Assembly: GCF_900172265.1 (NCBI RefSeq)
Contig: NZ_FWFK01000005.1
Coordinates: 341,117 to 405,116 of the forward strand
DNA from: Roseivivax jejudonensis
Lineage (GTDB): Bacteria; Pseudomonadota; Alphaproteobacteria; Rhodobacterales; Rhodobacteraceae
DNA length: 64,000 bases
Reading direction: 5' to 3'
Shown: positions 44,255 to 52,600 of the stretch, piece after piece
Position numbering within the stretch: the first letter of the stretch is position 1
Layout: each line of letters begins with the position of its first letter
Made by a program: the position numbers and the translations under genes
Notes under the pieces: model-generated
What the model was told of the DNA's origin: nothing
Seen by the model: only the letters and a program-made list of their open reading frames with translations
Databases searched by the model: none

Positions 44255-46045
44255 ATGGATGTGAAGGTCCCCGATATCGGCGACTTCAAGGACGTGCCCG
44301 TCATCACCGTTCTGGTGAGCGTCGGCGATACCGTCGAGAAGGAAGACCCGCTGATCGAGCTCGAATCCGACAAGGCGACGATGGAAGTGCCGTCGAGCCA
44401 TGCGGGCAAGATCACAGAGATCAAGGTGAAGGAAGGCGACAGCGTATCCGAGGGCGACGTCATCATCGTTCTCGAAGGCGCCGATGCGGACGAGGGCGCC
44501 GAGGACAAGGCGGACGTTCCGGTCGGCCAGGGTGGCGAACAGGGTGGCGGCTACGGCGATCGCGGGTCGGACACCAAGGGCGCGCCGGCCAAGGTCGAGG
44601 CCACGGGCGGCGACAGCGGCGAGGGCGACGTCCATGCCGAGATCGTCGTCCTCGGCTCCGGTCCCGGCGGATACTCCGCCGCCTTCCGGGCAGCGGACCT
44701 CGGCAAGAAGGTCGTGCTGATCGAGAAGGATTCGACGCTCGGCGGCGTGTGCCTGAACGTCGGCTGCATTCCGTCCAAAGCGTTGCTGCACGTCGCCAAG
44801 GTCATCACGGAGGCCGAGGAAATGGGCGCGCACGGGGTCAGCTTCGGCAAGCCGAAGATCGATCTCGACGAGTTGCGCGATTTCAAGGACGGGGTCATCG
44901 GCAAGCTCACCGGCGGGCTCGACGGGCTGGCGAAGGGTCGCAAGGTGCAGGTCGTCCGCGGCTTCGGCAAGTTCACCGGGCCCAACATGATCGCGGTGGA
45001 GGGTGACGGCGGGAACACCAAGGTCAGCTTCGACCAGTGCATCATCGCGGCCGGGTCCGAGCCGGTGGAGCTGCCGTTCATTCCGCACGACGACGACCGG
45101 GTGGTCGACTCGACCGGCGCGCTCGAGCTGATGGACATCCCCAAGCGGATGCTCGTGCTCGGGGGCGGCATCATCGGGCTCGAGATGGCCTGCGTCTACG
45201 ACGCGCTGGGCTCCAAGGTCACCGTCGTCGAGCTGATGGACCAGATCATTCCGGGGGCCGACAAGGATCTCGTCAAGCCGCTGATGCAGCGCATCAAGGG
45301 CAGGTACGAGAACATCCATCTGAAGACCAAGGTCACCGCGATGGACGCCCAGAAGCAGGGCCTGAAAGTCACCTTCGAGGATGACAAGGGCGAGAGCTTC
45401 ACCGACGTGTTCGACAAGGTGCTCGTGGCCGTCGGGCGCAAGCCGAACGGCAAGCTGATCGACGCCGACAAGGCCGGCGTCGCAGTGGACGAACGCGGCT
45501 TCATTGCCGTCGACGAGTTCCAGCGCACGGGCCAGAGCCACATCTTCGCCATCGGCGACGTGGTGGGCCAGCCAATGCTGGCGCACAAGGCGGTGCACGA
45601 GGGCAAGGTCGCGGCCGAAGTCGCCTCTGGCGAGAAGCGCGCCTTCGATGCGCGGGTGATCCCGTCTGTCGCCTATACCGACCCCGAGGTGGCATGGTGC
45701 GGCCTGACCGAAACGCAGGCCAAGGATCGCGGCATCAAGATCGAGAAGGGCGTCTTTCCGTGGGCGGCGTCCGGCCGGTCTTTGTCGAACGGCCGGTCCG
45801 AAGGGATGACGAAGCTGATCTTCGATCCCGAGGACGACCGCGTGATCGGCGCTGCGATCGTCGGCACCAACGCGGGCGACCTGATCTCGGAGGTGGCGCT
45901 GGCGATCGAGATGGGTGCGGACGCGGTCGATCTCGGCCACACGATCCACCCGCATCCGACGCTGTCGGAAACGGTGAACTTCGCCGCCGAGATGTTCGAG
46001 GGCACGATCACGGATCTGATGCCGCCGAAAAAGAAATCCGCCTGA
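44255..46045 (+). CDS. lpdA: Dihydrolipoyl dehydrogenase with N-terminal lipoyl domain
   Basis: A 596-residue E3, about 120 longer than the standard enzyme. The extra part is a lipoyl domain (Lys40 in ESDKATME) very close to that of AceF, joined by an Asp/Gly-rich linker to the FAD flavoprotein. There, GSGPGGYSAAF binds FAD, Cys166 and Cys171 (GGVCLNVGC) form the redox disulfide, and the C-terminal HPHPTLSE gives the catalytic His-Glu pair. This fused form is known from beta-proteobacteria and Neisseria with AceE-type complexes. Confidence 0.95.
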   Translation: MDVKVPDIGDFKDVPVITVLVSVGDTVEKEDPLIELESDKATMEVPSSHAGKITEIKVKEGDSVSEGDVIIVLEGADADEGAEDKADVPVGQGGEQGGGYGDRGSDTKGAPAKVEATGGDSGEGDVHAEIVVLGSGPGGYSAAFRAADLGKKVVLIEKDSTLGGVCLNVGCIPSKALLHVAKVITEAEEMGAHGVSFGKPKIDLDELRDFKDGVIGKLTGGLDGLAKGRKVQVVRGFGKFTGPNMIAVEGDGGNTKVSFDQCIIAAGSEPVELPFIPHDDDRVVDSTGALELMDIPKRMLVLGGGIIGLEMACVYDALGSKVTVVELMDQIIPGADKDLVKPLMQRIKGRYENIHLKTKVTAMDAQKQGLKVTFEDDKGESFTDVFDKVLVAVGRKPNGKLIDADKAGVAVDERGFIAVDEFQRTGQSHIFAIGDVVGQPMLAHKAVHEGKVAAEVASGEKRAFDARVIPSVAYTDPEVAWCGLTETQAKDRGIKIEKGVFPWAASGRSLSNGRSEGMTKLIFDPEDDRVIGAAIVGTNAGDLISEVALAIEMGADAVDLGHTIHPHPTLSETVNFAAEMFEGTITDLMPPKKKSA

Positions 46046-46072
46046 GCAAACGGTGCATCCGAACACGAAAAA

Positions 46073-46094
46073 AGGCGGCGCTTCGGCGCCGCCT
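46073..46094 (+). terminator. Terminator after the pyruvate dehydrogenase operon
   Basis: A 9-bp stem (AGGCGGCGC / GCGCCGCCT) closed by a TTCG tetraloop, 27 bases after the lpd stop, preceded by an A-run and followed by CGGCTTTC. Confidence 0.65.
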
Positions 46095-46132
46095 CGGCTT
46101 TCAGGGTCGGTGATGTTGCGGACGCCGGCGGC

Positions 46133-46339
46133 TCAGGCCGCGGTCGGCGTCCCCATCGAAGTGACGAGAACCGTGACCCGCATCATGCCAAGATGATCGG
46201 TATCGAGGATCTCGGACGGCTTCTGCCAACCCAGCACGGGATTCGGCGTGTGCAGAAATTCACGCGCACGATCGCTCCCGATCTTGGCTTCGAGCAGTTC
46301 GACCAGTTTGCGGCGGCTCTCAACGCTATTCGAGTGCAT
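46133..46339 (-). CDS. Orphan MbcA/ParS/Xre-type antitoxin C-terminal domain protein
   Basis: A 68-residue protein matching the toxin-binding (DUF2384) half of Xre/ParS/MbcA antitoxins: RKLVELLEAKIGSDRAREFLHTPNPVLGW, then PSEILDTDHLGMMRV. It lacks the N-terminal DNA-binding helix-turn-helix, and no RES-type toxin is adjacent. A strong AAAGGGAGG site precedes ATG 46339. Upstream, TTGT-N7-ACAA (46382-46396) next to ACAATTGT may be an operator. The family call rests on the Pro-Asn-Pro-x-Leu-Gly and Leu-Asp-Thr pattern; loss of a partner toxin, or a non-TA role, is possible. Confidence 0.68.
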   Translation of the reverse strand: MHSNSVESRRKLVELLEAKIGSDRAREFLHTPNPVLGWQKPSEILDTDHLGMMRVTVLVTSMGTPTAA

Positions 46340-46581
46340 CTCTGCCTCCCTTTGATTCTGCCCCTGCTCCCCGACGTAAAGTTGTACGCGGCACAATTGT
46401 GGCTTGTCACGCTGCAGAGCAGCGAAAACACGGCATTCAGCGGGCCATTGCCTGATAAAATTTGATGAAATTCATGTGGATAACCGCGCAACGCTTTGAA
46501 TCCAAAGAGCGTCACCCGTCGCCGCGGCACACGCTAGGCGCGATTAATTAAGGCCGCTTTAGATATTAACGAAGTTGCGAT

Positions 46582-47226
46582 TTATATGCCGAGGAATGGC
46601 TGCGCGAGTCGCGGGAGCCAGCCCTTGAATCGCAATGGCGCATCGGTCACCGCGAGGCAGACGCAATCCTCACCGATATCGGCGACCGGCATGTGGTCGT
46701 CTGCCGCCGTGGCGATCTCGACGTCGCCGCGCGCGAAGGTCGCCGTCTCGTCCGAGAACGCGCCCTGCAACACCAGCGTTAACTCTGTGCCGCGGTGCCC
46801 GTGATCCGGCATCGCCGTGCCGGCGGGAATGCACAGAAGCCGGGCCGTCGCGCTGCCGGTCGTCGGCAGTAGGGCCTGCTTGACCCCCATTCCGACCGAT
46901 CGCCAGACGACGTCGTCGAGCGATCCACCGGCATACCGCGCCAGCGGGTCCGGCAGCACTGAATCGGCGCGGATCGGACGCGGCGCCGGCGTCTCCGGCG
47001 CCTCTCCGCGGATGCGGGCGAGCGTCGCCTCGAGACAGTCGCCCGAGAGCTGCGCGCCGTCCGTCGCATCGAGGACTGCGCCGCCCACGGCGTCGTAGCT
47101 TTCGGCCGCGGCGCGACAGGTGTCGCACATCGACAGATGCGTCGCGACGGCGAGGTCGAACGCCTCGGGGAGGGTGCCGGCGGCGTAGGCCATCAGCAGG
47201 TCGTCTGTGAGGTGGTGTTCGATCAT
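46582..47226 (-). CDS. chrR: ChrR-type zinc anti-sigma factor with cupin domain
   Basis: About 214 residues. The N-terminal anti-sigma domain holds the zinc motif H-x3-C-x2-C (His30, Cys34, Cys37) plus His6. The C-terminal cupin has PDHGHRGTELTLVLQG and a later His (DDHMP), as in ChrR that senses singlet oxygen. It sequesters RpoE until oxidative damage releases it. ATG 47226 has AGAAGAG upstream; ATG 47241, overlapping the rpoE stop (ATGA), is an alternative start. The gene order rpoE-chrR is the conserved one. Confidence 0.92.
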   Translation of the reverse strand: MIEHHLTDDLLMAYAAGTLPEAFDLAVATHLSMCDTCRAAAESYDAVGGAVLDATDGAQLSGDCLEATLARIRGEAPETPAPRPIRADSVLPDPLARYAGGSLDDVVWRSVGMGVKQALLPTTGSATARLLCIPAGTAMPDHGHRGTELTLVLQGAFSDETATFARGDVEIATAADDHMPVADIGEDCVCLAVTDAPLRFKGWLPRLAQPFLGI

Positions 47227-47237
47227 CTCTGCTCTTC

Positions 47238-47825
47238 TCATGCCATCGCGTGGCGCAGCCTCTCCAGCGCCAGGCGGATGCGCGACTTGATCGTGCCGAG
47301 CGGAAGGCCTGTCTCTTCAGCGATCTCGCTGTGGGAAAGCTCGCCGAAATAGGCTCGTTCGATCAGGTGACGCTGTTTTTCAGGAAGGGTGGAGAGCGCC
47401 TCGCCGAGGCGCGCGCTGTCTTGTTGCCGCCCGACGATATCGACGGGCTCCGCTGGCGTGTCCGGTCCCCATGGCAGATCCTCTGGCTCCGGGCGGGCGG
47501 ACTTGCGGATCAGATCGATCCTGCGATTGCGCGCGATGGTGAAGATCCAGGTCGACACGCTCGCCCGCGAGGGATCGAATAGATGCGCCTTGCGCCAGAC
47601 CGTCGACATCGCGTCCTGCACGACTTCCTCGGCGGTGGCGGCGTCGCACCCCTGTCTCATGAGGAACGCCTTGATGCGCGGTGCGAAGTGCTCGAACAGC
47701 GCGACGAAGGCGGCTTCGGAGCGGTTGTCGCGTATTTCGAGTACGCGGTCGGTCCAGTAGGCGGGTTGCGGCGGCGCATTGCCCTCCGCGTCGAGACGCG
47801 ATTGTGGTTCGCTTACCGGTCGCAT
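47238..47825 (-). CDS. rpoE: ECF sigma factor RpoE (ECF11, singlet-oxygen response)
   Basis: About 195 residues: region 2 (FVALFEHFAPRIKAFLMRQG to TWIFTIARNRRIDLIRK) and region 4 (LPEKQRHLIERAYFGELSHSEIAEETGLPLGTIKSR). The frame is open to 47909, but a TGATCC -35 element lies at 47929-47934 with the -10 near 47905-47910, so a start there would precede the transcript; ATG 47825 also gives the usual family length. No clear ribosome site is seen before it. It is followed by chrR with overlapping stop and start, and divergent from its probable target operon. Confidence 0.9.
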   Translation of the reverse strand: MRPVSEPQSRLDAEGNAPPQPAYWTDRVLEIRDNRSEAAFVALFEHFAPRIKAFLMRQGCDAATAEEVVQDAMSTVWRKAHLFDPSRASVSTWIFTIARNRRIDLIRKSARPEPEDLPWGPDTPAEPVDIVGRQQDSARLGEALSTLPEKQRHLIERAYFGELSHSEIAEETGLPLGTIKSRIRLALERLRHAMA

Positions 47826-47904
47826 GTGCTGTTGTGCCGCACCGGACAATCCGGTCGGTTCGGGCTCGAAAAACTCGACGGCTCGTGCATCACGCAACAT
47901 ATCC

Positions 47905-47934
47905 GGCATACGTAGGGGCCCCGGAACTGGATCA
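47905..47934 (-). promoter_or_regulatory. Candidate autoregulatory RpoE promoter for rpoE-chrR
   Basis: On the minus strand TGATCC (47934-47929) is an exact -35 match to the Rhodobacter RpoE consensus; after 18 bases follows TATGCC, only a partial -10 match. Confidence 0.5.
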
Positions 47935-47956
47935 CCTCACTTTATCTGAACGAAAG

Positions 47957-47985
47957 TCATCCGGGGCCACGTGGGTTCCGTAAGA
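47957..47985 (+). promoter_or_regulatory. RpoE-type promoter of the divergent five-gene operon
   Basis: TCATCC (47957-47962), an 18-base spacer and TAAGA (47981-47985) fit the RpoE consensus TGATCC-N18-TAAGA with one mismatch. The first gene starts 32 bases downstream. Confidence 0.7.
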
Positions 47986-48017
47986 TCGTTCGCAACCGTC
48001 GACGGAGACCCGACCTC

Positions 48018-49316
48018 ATGCCCTTCGAACGCCTCTCCGCCGCGCCCCGCCGGATCGCCGTCATAGGCGCCGGAATCTCCGGGCTCGGCGCGGCGCATTA
48101 CCTGTCCGACGATCACCATGTCACGTTGTTCGAGGCAGAGGATCGCCTGGGCGGACATGCCAGGACAAGGATCGCCGGCAAGCGCGGCGACCAGCCTGTC
48201 GATACCGGCTTCATTGTCTTCAATTACGCCAATTATCCGCTTCTGGCGCGGCTGTTCGGGCAGCTCGACGTGCCGGTGGCCAAGTCGAACATGAGCTTCG
48301 GTGCCAGTCTGCGCGGGGGGCAGCTCGAATACGGGCTGGCGGGCATGCGCGCAATCTTCGCGCAGCCGCGCAATGCGCTGCGCCCGGCCTATCTTCGGAT
48401 GCTGCGGGACATCCTGCGGTTCAACGCGACGGCGGTAAAGGCGACCTCGGCCGACCCGTCCCAGCGTCTCGGCGATTTCCTCGACCAGATGGGCACCGGG
48501 CCATGGTTTCGCGACTACTACCTGTCGCCGCTGTCCGGCGCGATCTGGTCGACCCCGACGGAGAAGATCCTCGATTTTCCGGCGCAGGCGCTGGTGCGGT
48601 TCTTCGAGAACCATGCGTTGCTCGGCTATTCGGGACAGCACCAGTGGTTCACCGTCGATGGCGGATCGGTCGAGTACGTGCGGCGTCTCGAGGCCGCTCT
48701 GCGCGGGCAGGGCGTCGAGATCCGGACCTCCGCGCCAGTTGCCGGCGTGCGCCGAGACGAGAAGGGGGCTGAGGTCCGCTGCCCCGGCGGCGACTGGGAG
48801 CGGTTCGACGACGTGATCTTCGCGACACATTCGGACGACAGCCTTGCCATGCTGGCCGACCCCAGCCCGACCGAGCGCCGCATTCTCGGAGCGATCGCTT
48901 ACCAGCCCAACCGCATGGTTCTGCACTCGGATACGCGAATGATGCCGCGACGACGCGTGTGCTGGTCCTCGTGGAACTATACCGAGGATACCGTTCGGGC
49001 AATGAACACGATCGACCTGACGTACTGGATGAACTCGCTTCAGCCGATCCCGGAGGACGACCCCCTGTTCGTGACGCTGAACTCGACGCGCGAAATCCGC
49101 GACGAGCTAATCCACGACGAGACCGTCCTGCGTCACCCGGTCTACGACCTCGGCGCGCTGGAGGCGCAGGACGCGATGCGGGCTCACAATGGCACGGGCA
49201 ACACCTGGTTTTGCGGCGCGTGGATGCGCAATGGCTTCCACGAGGACGGACTTCAGAGCGCGTGGGAGGTCGCCGGGGCGATCAAGGCGCGCGCCGGTCT
49301 GGTCGCGGCGGAGTGA
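48018..49316 (+). CDS. Flavin amine-oxidase-like protein of the RpoE regulon
   Basis: A 432-residue FAD/NAD-binding protein: IAVIGAGISGLGAAHYL near residue 15, EAEDRLGGHARTR, and a C-terminal NTWFCGAWMRNGFHEDGLQSAW block. It heads a five-gene operon whose order (this gene, DUF1365, MFS, DUF3833, SDR) matches R. sphaeroides RSP_1091-RSP_1087. There the first gene is needed for methyl-branched and furan fatty acid formation, acting on membrane lipid acyl chains. An RpoE-type promoter lies upstream. The desaturase-like role is taken from that homology and context. Confidence 0.88.
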   Translation: MPFERLSAAPRRIAVIGAGISGLGAAHYLSDDHHVTLFEAEDRLGGHARTRIAGKRGDQPVDTGFIVFNYANYPLLARLFGQLDVPVAKSNMSFGASLRGGQLEYGLAGMRAIFAQPRNALRPAYLRMLRDILRFNATAVKATSADPSQRLGDFLDQMGTGPWFRDYYLSPLSGAIWSTPTEKILDFPAQALVRFFENHALLGYSGQHQWFTVDGGSVEYVRRLEAALRGQGVEIRTSAPVAGVRRDEKGAEVRCPGGDWERFDDVIFATHSDDSLAMLADPSPTERRILGAIAYQPNRMVLHSDTRMMPRRRVCWSSWNYTEDTVRAMNTIDLTYWMNSLQPIPEDDPLFVTLNSTREIRDELIHDETVLRHPVYDLGALEAQDAMRAHNGTGNTWFCGAWMRNGFHEDGLQSAWEVAGAIKARAGLVAAE

Positions 49317-50071
49317 CGGCGGTCGAGCATATCGCCGGTCACACCTGGCACGGGCGCAAGGGAGCTGTACGCAACGCGTTCCGCTATTCGATCGACTACG
49401 TGCTTCTCGATGCGGAATCGCCGGCGCGCGCGTCAAGGCCGGCGCTCTTCAGCCGCAACGGCGCAAACGTCGCCAGCCTGCGGGACCGCGATCACGGCGG
49501 ACCGCCGGGTGCGGGCCGCGGCCCGAAATGGGCGCGCGCCGTGCTCGAGGCGCACCAGGTTCGCGCGCCGGGCGCTCTGCGCCTGATGGCGCAACCGCGG
49601 CTTCTGGGCCATGTGTTCAATCCCGTCAGCTTCTGGCTCGCGCATGACGACGCGGACCGCCTCGTCGCGGTGATCGCCGAGGTGTCCAACACATTCGGCG
49701 AACGGCACTCGTATCTGTGCCGACGCCCGGATGGCGCGCCAATCGGCCGCGAGGATGTTCTCGAGGCGGAAAAGATCTTCTACGTCTCGCCGTTCCAGCC
49801 GGTGTCGGGCGGCTACCGGTTCCGCTTCGATATCCGGCCCGATCACGTCGGCATCTGGATCGACTACAACCACACCGGCGGCGGGCTGGTCGCGACGCTG
49901 ACCGGCACACGGCGCCCGCTGACGTCGGGGCGGATTCTCGCGTCGCTGCTGCGGCGCCCGCTCGGGTCGCGCCGGGTGCTGGCGCTCATCCACTGGCAGG
50001 CGCTCAAGCTCTGGTGGAAAGGCGCGCGCTACCGCACGCGCCCGTCGCCGCCCCATCAGGACGTGTCGTGA
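49313..50071 (+). CDS. DUF1365 family protein
   Basis: A 252-residue protein with the DUF1365 blocks GHTWHGRKGAVRNAFRYSIDYVLLD, QPRLLGHVFNPVSFW and EAEKIFYVSPFQPV. No membrane helix is clear. The family always travels with the amine-oxidase-like flavoprotein and often with cyclopropane-synthase-like methyltransferases, pointing to acyl-chain modification. GTG start overlaps the preceding stop (GTGA) and its own stop overlaps the next GTG. Confidence 0.87.
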   Translation: MTAVEHIAGHTWHGRKGAVRNAFRYSIDYVLLDAESPARASRPALFSRNGANVASLRDRDHGGPPGAGRGPKWARAVLEAHQVRAPGALRLMAQPRLLGHVFNPVSFWLAHDDADRLVAVIAEVSNTFGERHSYLCRRPDGAPIGREDVLEAEKIFYVSPFQPVSGGYRFRFDIRPDHVGIWIDYNHTGGGLVATLTGTRRPLTSGRILASLLRRPLGSRRVLALIHWQALKLWWKGARYRTRPSPPHQDVS

Positions 50072-51294
50072 CACGCAGCCCGCGCCTGTCGGGCTACGCC
50101 GCCTTTGCTGCCGTTCTCTCTGCGGCCGGCCTGCCGATCTATATCCATGCGCCGCAGGTTTACGCCGCCGAATACGGCGTCAGCCTCGGCGCGATGGGCG
50201 GCGTCCTTTTCGCGCTCCGGCTCTTCGATCTCGTGCAGGATCCCGCGCTCGGCTGGCTCGCCTCGGCCGTGCGTCGCTACCAGGGCGTGTCGGTCATCAT
50301 CGGCGGCACGGTCATGGGCCTCGGCATGCTCGGCCTGTTCGCGGTGGCACCGCCGATCGCGCCGATCTGGTGGTTCGCGCTGACGCTGAGCCTGGTGTTC
50401 TCGGCCTTCAGCTTCCTCACCATCGCCTTCTACGCCCGTGGGATCGCGACGGCAGGCGCGTTGTCGGGCGAAGGACACCTGCACCTGGCGCGGTGGCGCG
50501 AGACCGGCGCGCTTCTCGGCGTGTGCACGGCGTCCGTCCTGCCGACGGTGCTCGGCGCGGCCGGCCTGCCGGACTACGCAGGCTTCGCGGTGATCTTCGC
50601 CGTCGCGGTCGTCGCGGCGGTCTGGCTGATGCGCCGCGAATGGGGGCGCGAGGCGCGCATCGCGTCGCAGGGCTTCGGCCCTGTCCTGCGGGACAGCGTG
50701 GCGCTGCGTCTTCTGGTCGTGGCGCTCGCCAATGCCGCGCCGGTGGCCGTGTCGTCCACGCTGTTCCTGTTCTTCGTCGAGAGCCGTCTGGACGCGCCGG
50801 GGTGGGAAGGGCCGCTCCTGCTGCTGTTCTTCCTCGCGGCCGCCGGCGCCGCGCCGGTCTGGGGCCGGATCGCCGAGGCGCGGGGCGCCAAACGGACGCT
50901 GCTGGCGGCGATGGGTCTCGCGATCGTGTCCTTCGGGTTCGCGCTGACGCTCCGCGCGGGCGACGTCGCCGCCTTCGCGGCGATCTGCATTGCAAGCGGC
51001 GCGGCGGTGGGCGCCGACCTGACCTTGCTTCCGGCGATGTTCGCACGCCGCATGGCGCGCGTCGCGCCAGAAGGATCCGAGGGTTTCGCGCTGTGGTCCT
51101 TCGCGCAGAAAGTGACGCTGGCCTTCGCCGCCATCGCACTACTTCCGTTGCTGGAAAGCGTTGGCTTTCAGACAGGAACCGACAACTCGGCGCGCGCACT
51201 ATGGACACTCAGCCTGCTCTACGCTGCCGTGCCGTGCGTCCTGAAGCTCGTCGCGATGGCCGTGCTCGTCGCAACGCCGATCGAGGAGACCTGA
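50068..51294 (+). CDS. MFS/GPH-type transporter in the RpoE-controlled operon
   Basis: A 408-residue membrane protein with about twelve hydrophobic segments and a family signature in the first loop (ALRLFDLVQDPALGWLA, typical of the sugar/cation-symporter-like GPH branch). GTG 50068 overlaps the DUF1365 stop. Position within a lipid-modifying operon suggests a lipid or fatty-acid-related substrate, but nothing in the sequence identifies it. Confidence 0.85.
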   Translation: MTRSPRLSGYAAFAAVLSAAGLPIYIHAPQVYAAEYGVSLGAMGGVLFALRLFDLVQDPALGWLASAVRRYQGVSVIIGGTVMGLGMLGLFAVAPPIAPIWWFALTLSLVFSAFSFLTIAFYARGIATAGALSGEGHLHLARWRETGALLGVCTASVLPTVLGAAGLPDYAGFAVIFAVAVVAAVWLMRREWGREARIASQGFGPVLRDSVALRLLVVALANAAPVAVSSTLFLFFVESRLDAPGWEGPLLLLFFLAAAGAAPVWGRIAEARGAKRTLLAAMGLAIVSFGFALTLRAGDVAAFAAICIASGAAVGADLTLLPAMFARRMARVAPEGSEGFALWSFAQKVTLAFAAIALLPLLESVGFQTGTDNSARALWTLSLLYAAVPCVLKLVAMAVLVATPIEET

Positions 51295-51295
51295 C

Positions 51296-51859
51296 ATGGC
51301 GGTGTTGATCGGGGTTGTTTCGGGTGTCCTCCTCATTCTGGCCTTCGTCCTGCTGCGCGATCGGATGGCGTCCTTCGCCGCGCAGACGCCGGCGGACTAC
51401 GCCGACGCCGAACCGTCCTTCGATCTGCGCCGGCATCTCGAGGGACCCATCCTGTGCGAAGGCGTGATTTACGGGCCGCTCGGTCGGGTCGCCTCGCGGT
51501 TCGTCGGCGATTTCGACGTGCGCTGGGACGGCGATACCGGCGTGATGGAGGAGCGTTTCACCTACGACAGCGGCGAGGTGCAGACCCGCGCATGGCACTT
51601 GCGGCTGCACGCGGACGGCCGGATCGACGCCGAGGCCGCCGATGTCATCGGAACGGGCCGCGGGTGGCAGGCCGGCCCGACGGTGTCGCTGCGCTACCGG
51701 ATCCGGCTGGACGAGGATGCCGGCGGCCACGTCCTCGACGCGATCGACTGGATGTACCTTGCCCCGAACGGTGTCATCGTGAACCGATCGCAGTTTCGGA
51801 AGTTCGGCATAAAGGTCGCGGAACTCGTCGCGACCATGCGCCGAAAGGAGGCCGTGTGA
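51296..51859 (+). CDS. DUF3833 family protein
   Basis: A 187-residue protein with an N-terminal hydrophobic helix (residues 2-20) that could be a membrane anchor. A beta-rich domain follows, with FDLRRHLEGPILCEGVIYGPLGRVASRF and DGEVQTRAWHL-like strands as in DUF3833. Function is unknown. It follows the MFS gene by one base and precedes the SDR with a GTGA overlap. Confidence 0.83.
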   Translation: MAVLIGVVSGVLLILAFVLLRDRMASFAAQTPADYADAEPSFDLRRHLEGPILCEGVIYGPLGRVASRFVGDFDVRWDGDTGVMEERFTYDSGEVQTRAWHLRLHADGRIDAEAADVIGTGRGWQAGPTVSLRYRIRLDEDAGGHVLDAIDWMYLAPNGVIVNRSQFRKFGIKVAELVATMRRKEAV

Positions 51860-52587
51860 CCGACTGGTCCGGAAAACGATATTGGCTCATCGGAGCGAGC
51901 GACGGGCTTGGAGCTGCGCTGGCCCGCAAGATGAGCGCCGCCGGGATCGAGCTGGTGCTGTCGGCGCGATCCGAGGACAAGCTCAAGGAACTGGCCGAAG
52001 ACCTGCCCGGCGCTGCCGAGGTCGTCACCGTGGACGTTAGCGACGCCGAGTCCGTGCGTGCCGCCACGGAGGCCGCGGGCGAGATCGACGGCGTGGTGTT
52101 CCTCGCCGGGGTCTACTGGCCATTCGGCGCGGACGCGTGGGACGCCGAAAAGGCGAACATGATGGCCGACGTCAACTTCACCGGTGCGATGCGCTGCATG
52201 GGCGAGATCGTGCCCCGCTTCGTGGCGCGCGACCGGGGGCACATCGTGCTGACCGGATCTCTCACCGGGTATCGCGGGCTGCCGGGATCTGTAGCCTACA
52301 CCGCGTCGAAGGCCGGGGTCATGGCAATGGCCGAATGCATGCACTGCGATCTGCGCCAGACCGGCGTCCAGGTGCAGTTGGTGTCGCCGGGGTTCATCCG
52401 CACCCGACTGACCGACAAGAACGATTTCAAGATGCCGCAGATCATGGAGCCGGAGAAGGCGGCCGGGATCGTGTTCGATCACATGGCCTCGTCCAAGTTC
52501 CAGCGGGCGTTTCCGCGACCGTTCTCGTGGGTTCTGCGGGGAGGGCAGTTTTTGCCCGAAAGCCTGTACTACCGGCTGTTCGGCTAA
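51856..52587 (+). CDS. Short-chain dehydrogenase/reductase
   Basis: A 243-residue SDR. Cofactor motif GASDGLGAALA is near residue 13, the NNAG-like position reads LAGVY, and the catalytic triad is Ser (TGSLTGY), Tyr and Lys (YTASK, about 150-154). The last gene of the five-gene RpoE operon. The substrate is unknown; a keto or hydroxy fatty acyl derivative would suit the context. Confidence 0.88.
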   Translation: MTDWSGKRYWLIGASDGLGAALARKMSAAGIELVLSARSEDKLKELAEDLPGAAEVVTVDVSDAESVRAATEAAGEIDGVVFLAGVYWPFGADAWDAEKANMMADVNFTGAMRCMGEIVPRFVARDRGHIVLTGSLTGYRGLPGSVAYTASKAGVMAMAECMHCDLRQTGVQVQLVSPGFIRTRLTDKNDFKMPQIMEPEKAAGIVFDHMASSKFQRAFPRPFSWVLRGGQFLPESLYYRLFG

Positions 52588-52600
52588 GCGCCGCAAGTGG

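Noticed and set aside
46475..46483. Perfect DnaA box TGTGGATAA in an AT-rich gap
   Set aside because: A single box with no clustered sites, no DUE-like repeats and no replication genes nearby; not evidence of an origin.
47826..47909. Longer RpoE start at 47909
   Set aside because: The candidate RpoE promoter -10 lies at 47905-47910, so codons there would be upstream of the transcript; added residues also lack sigma-factor similarity.
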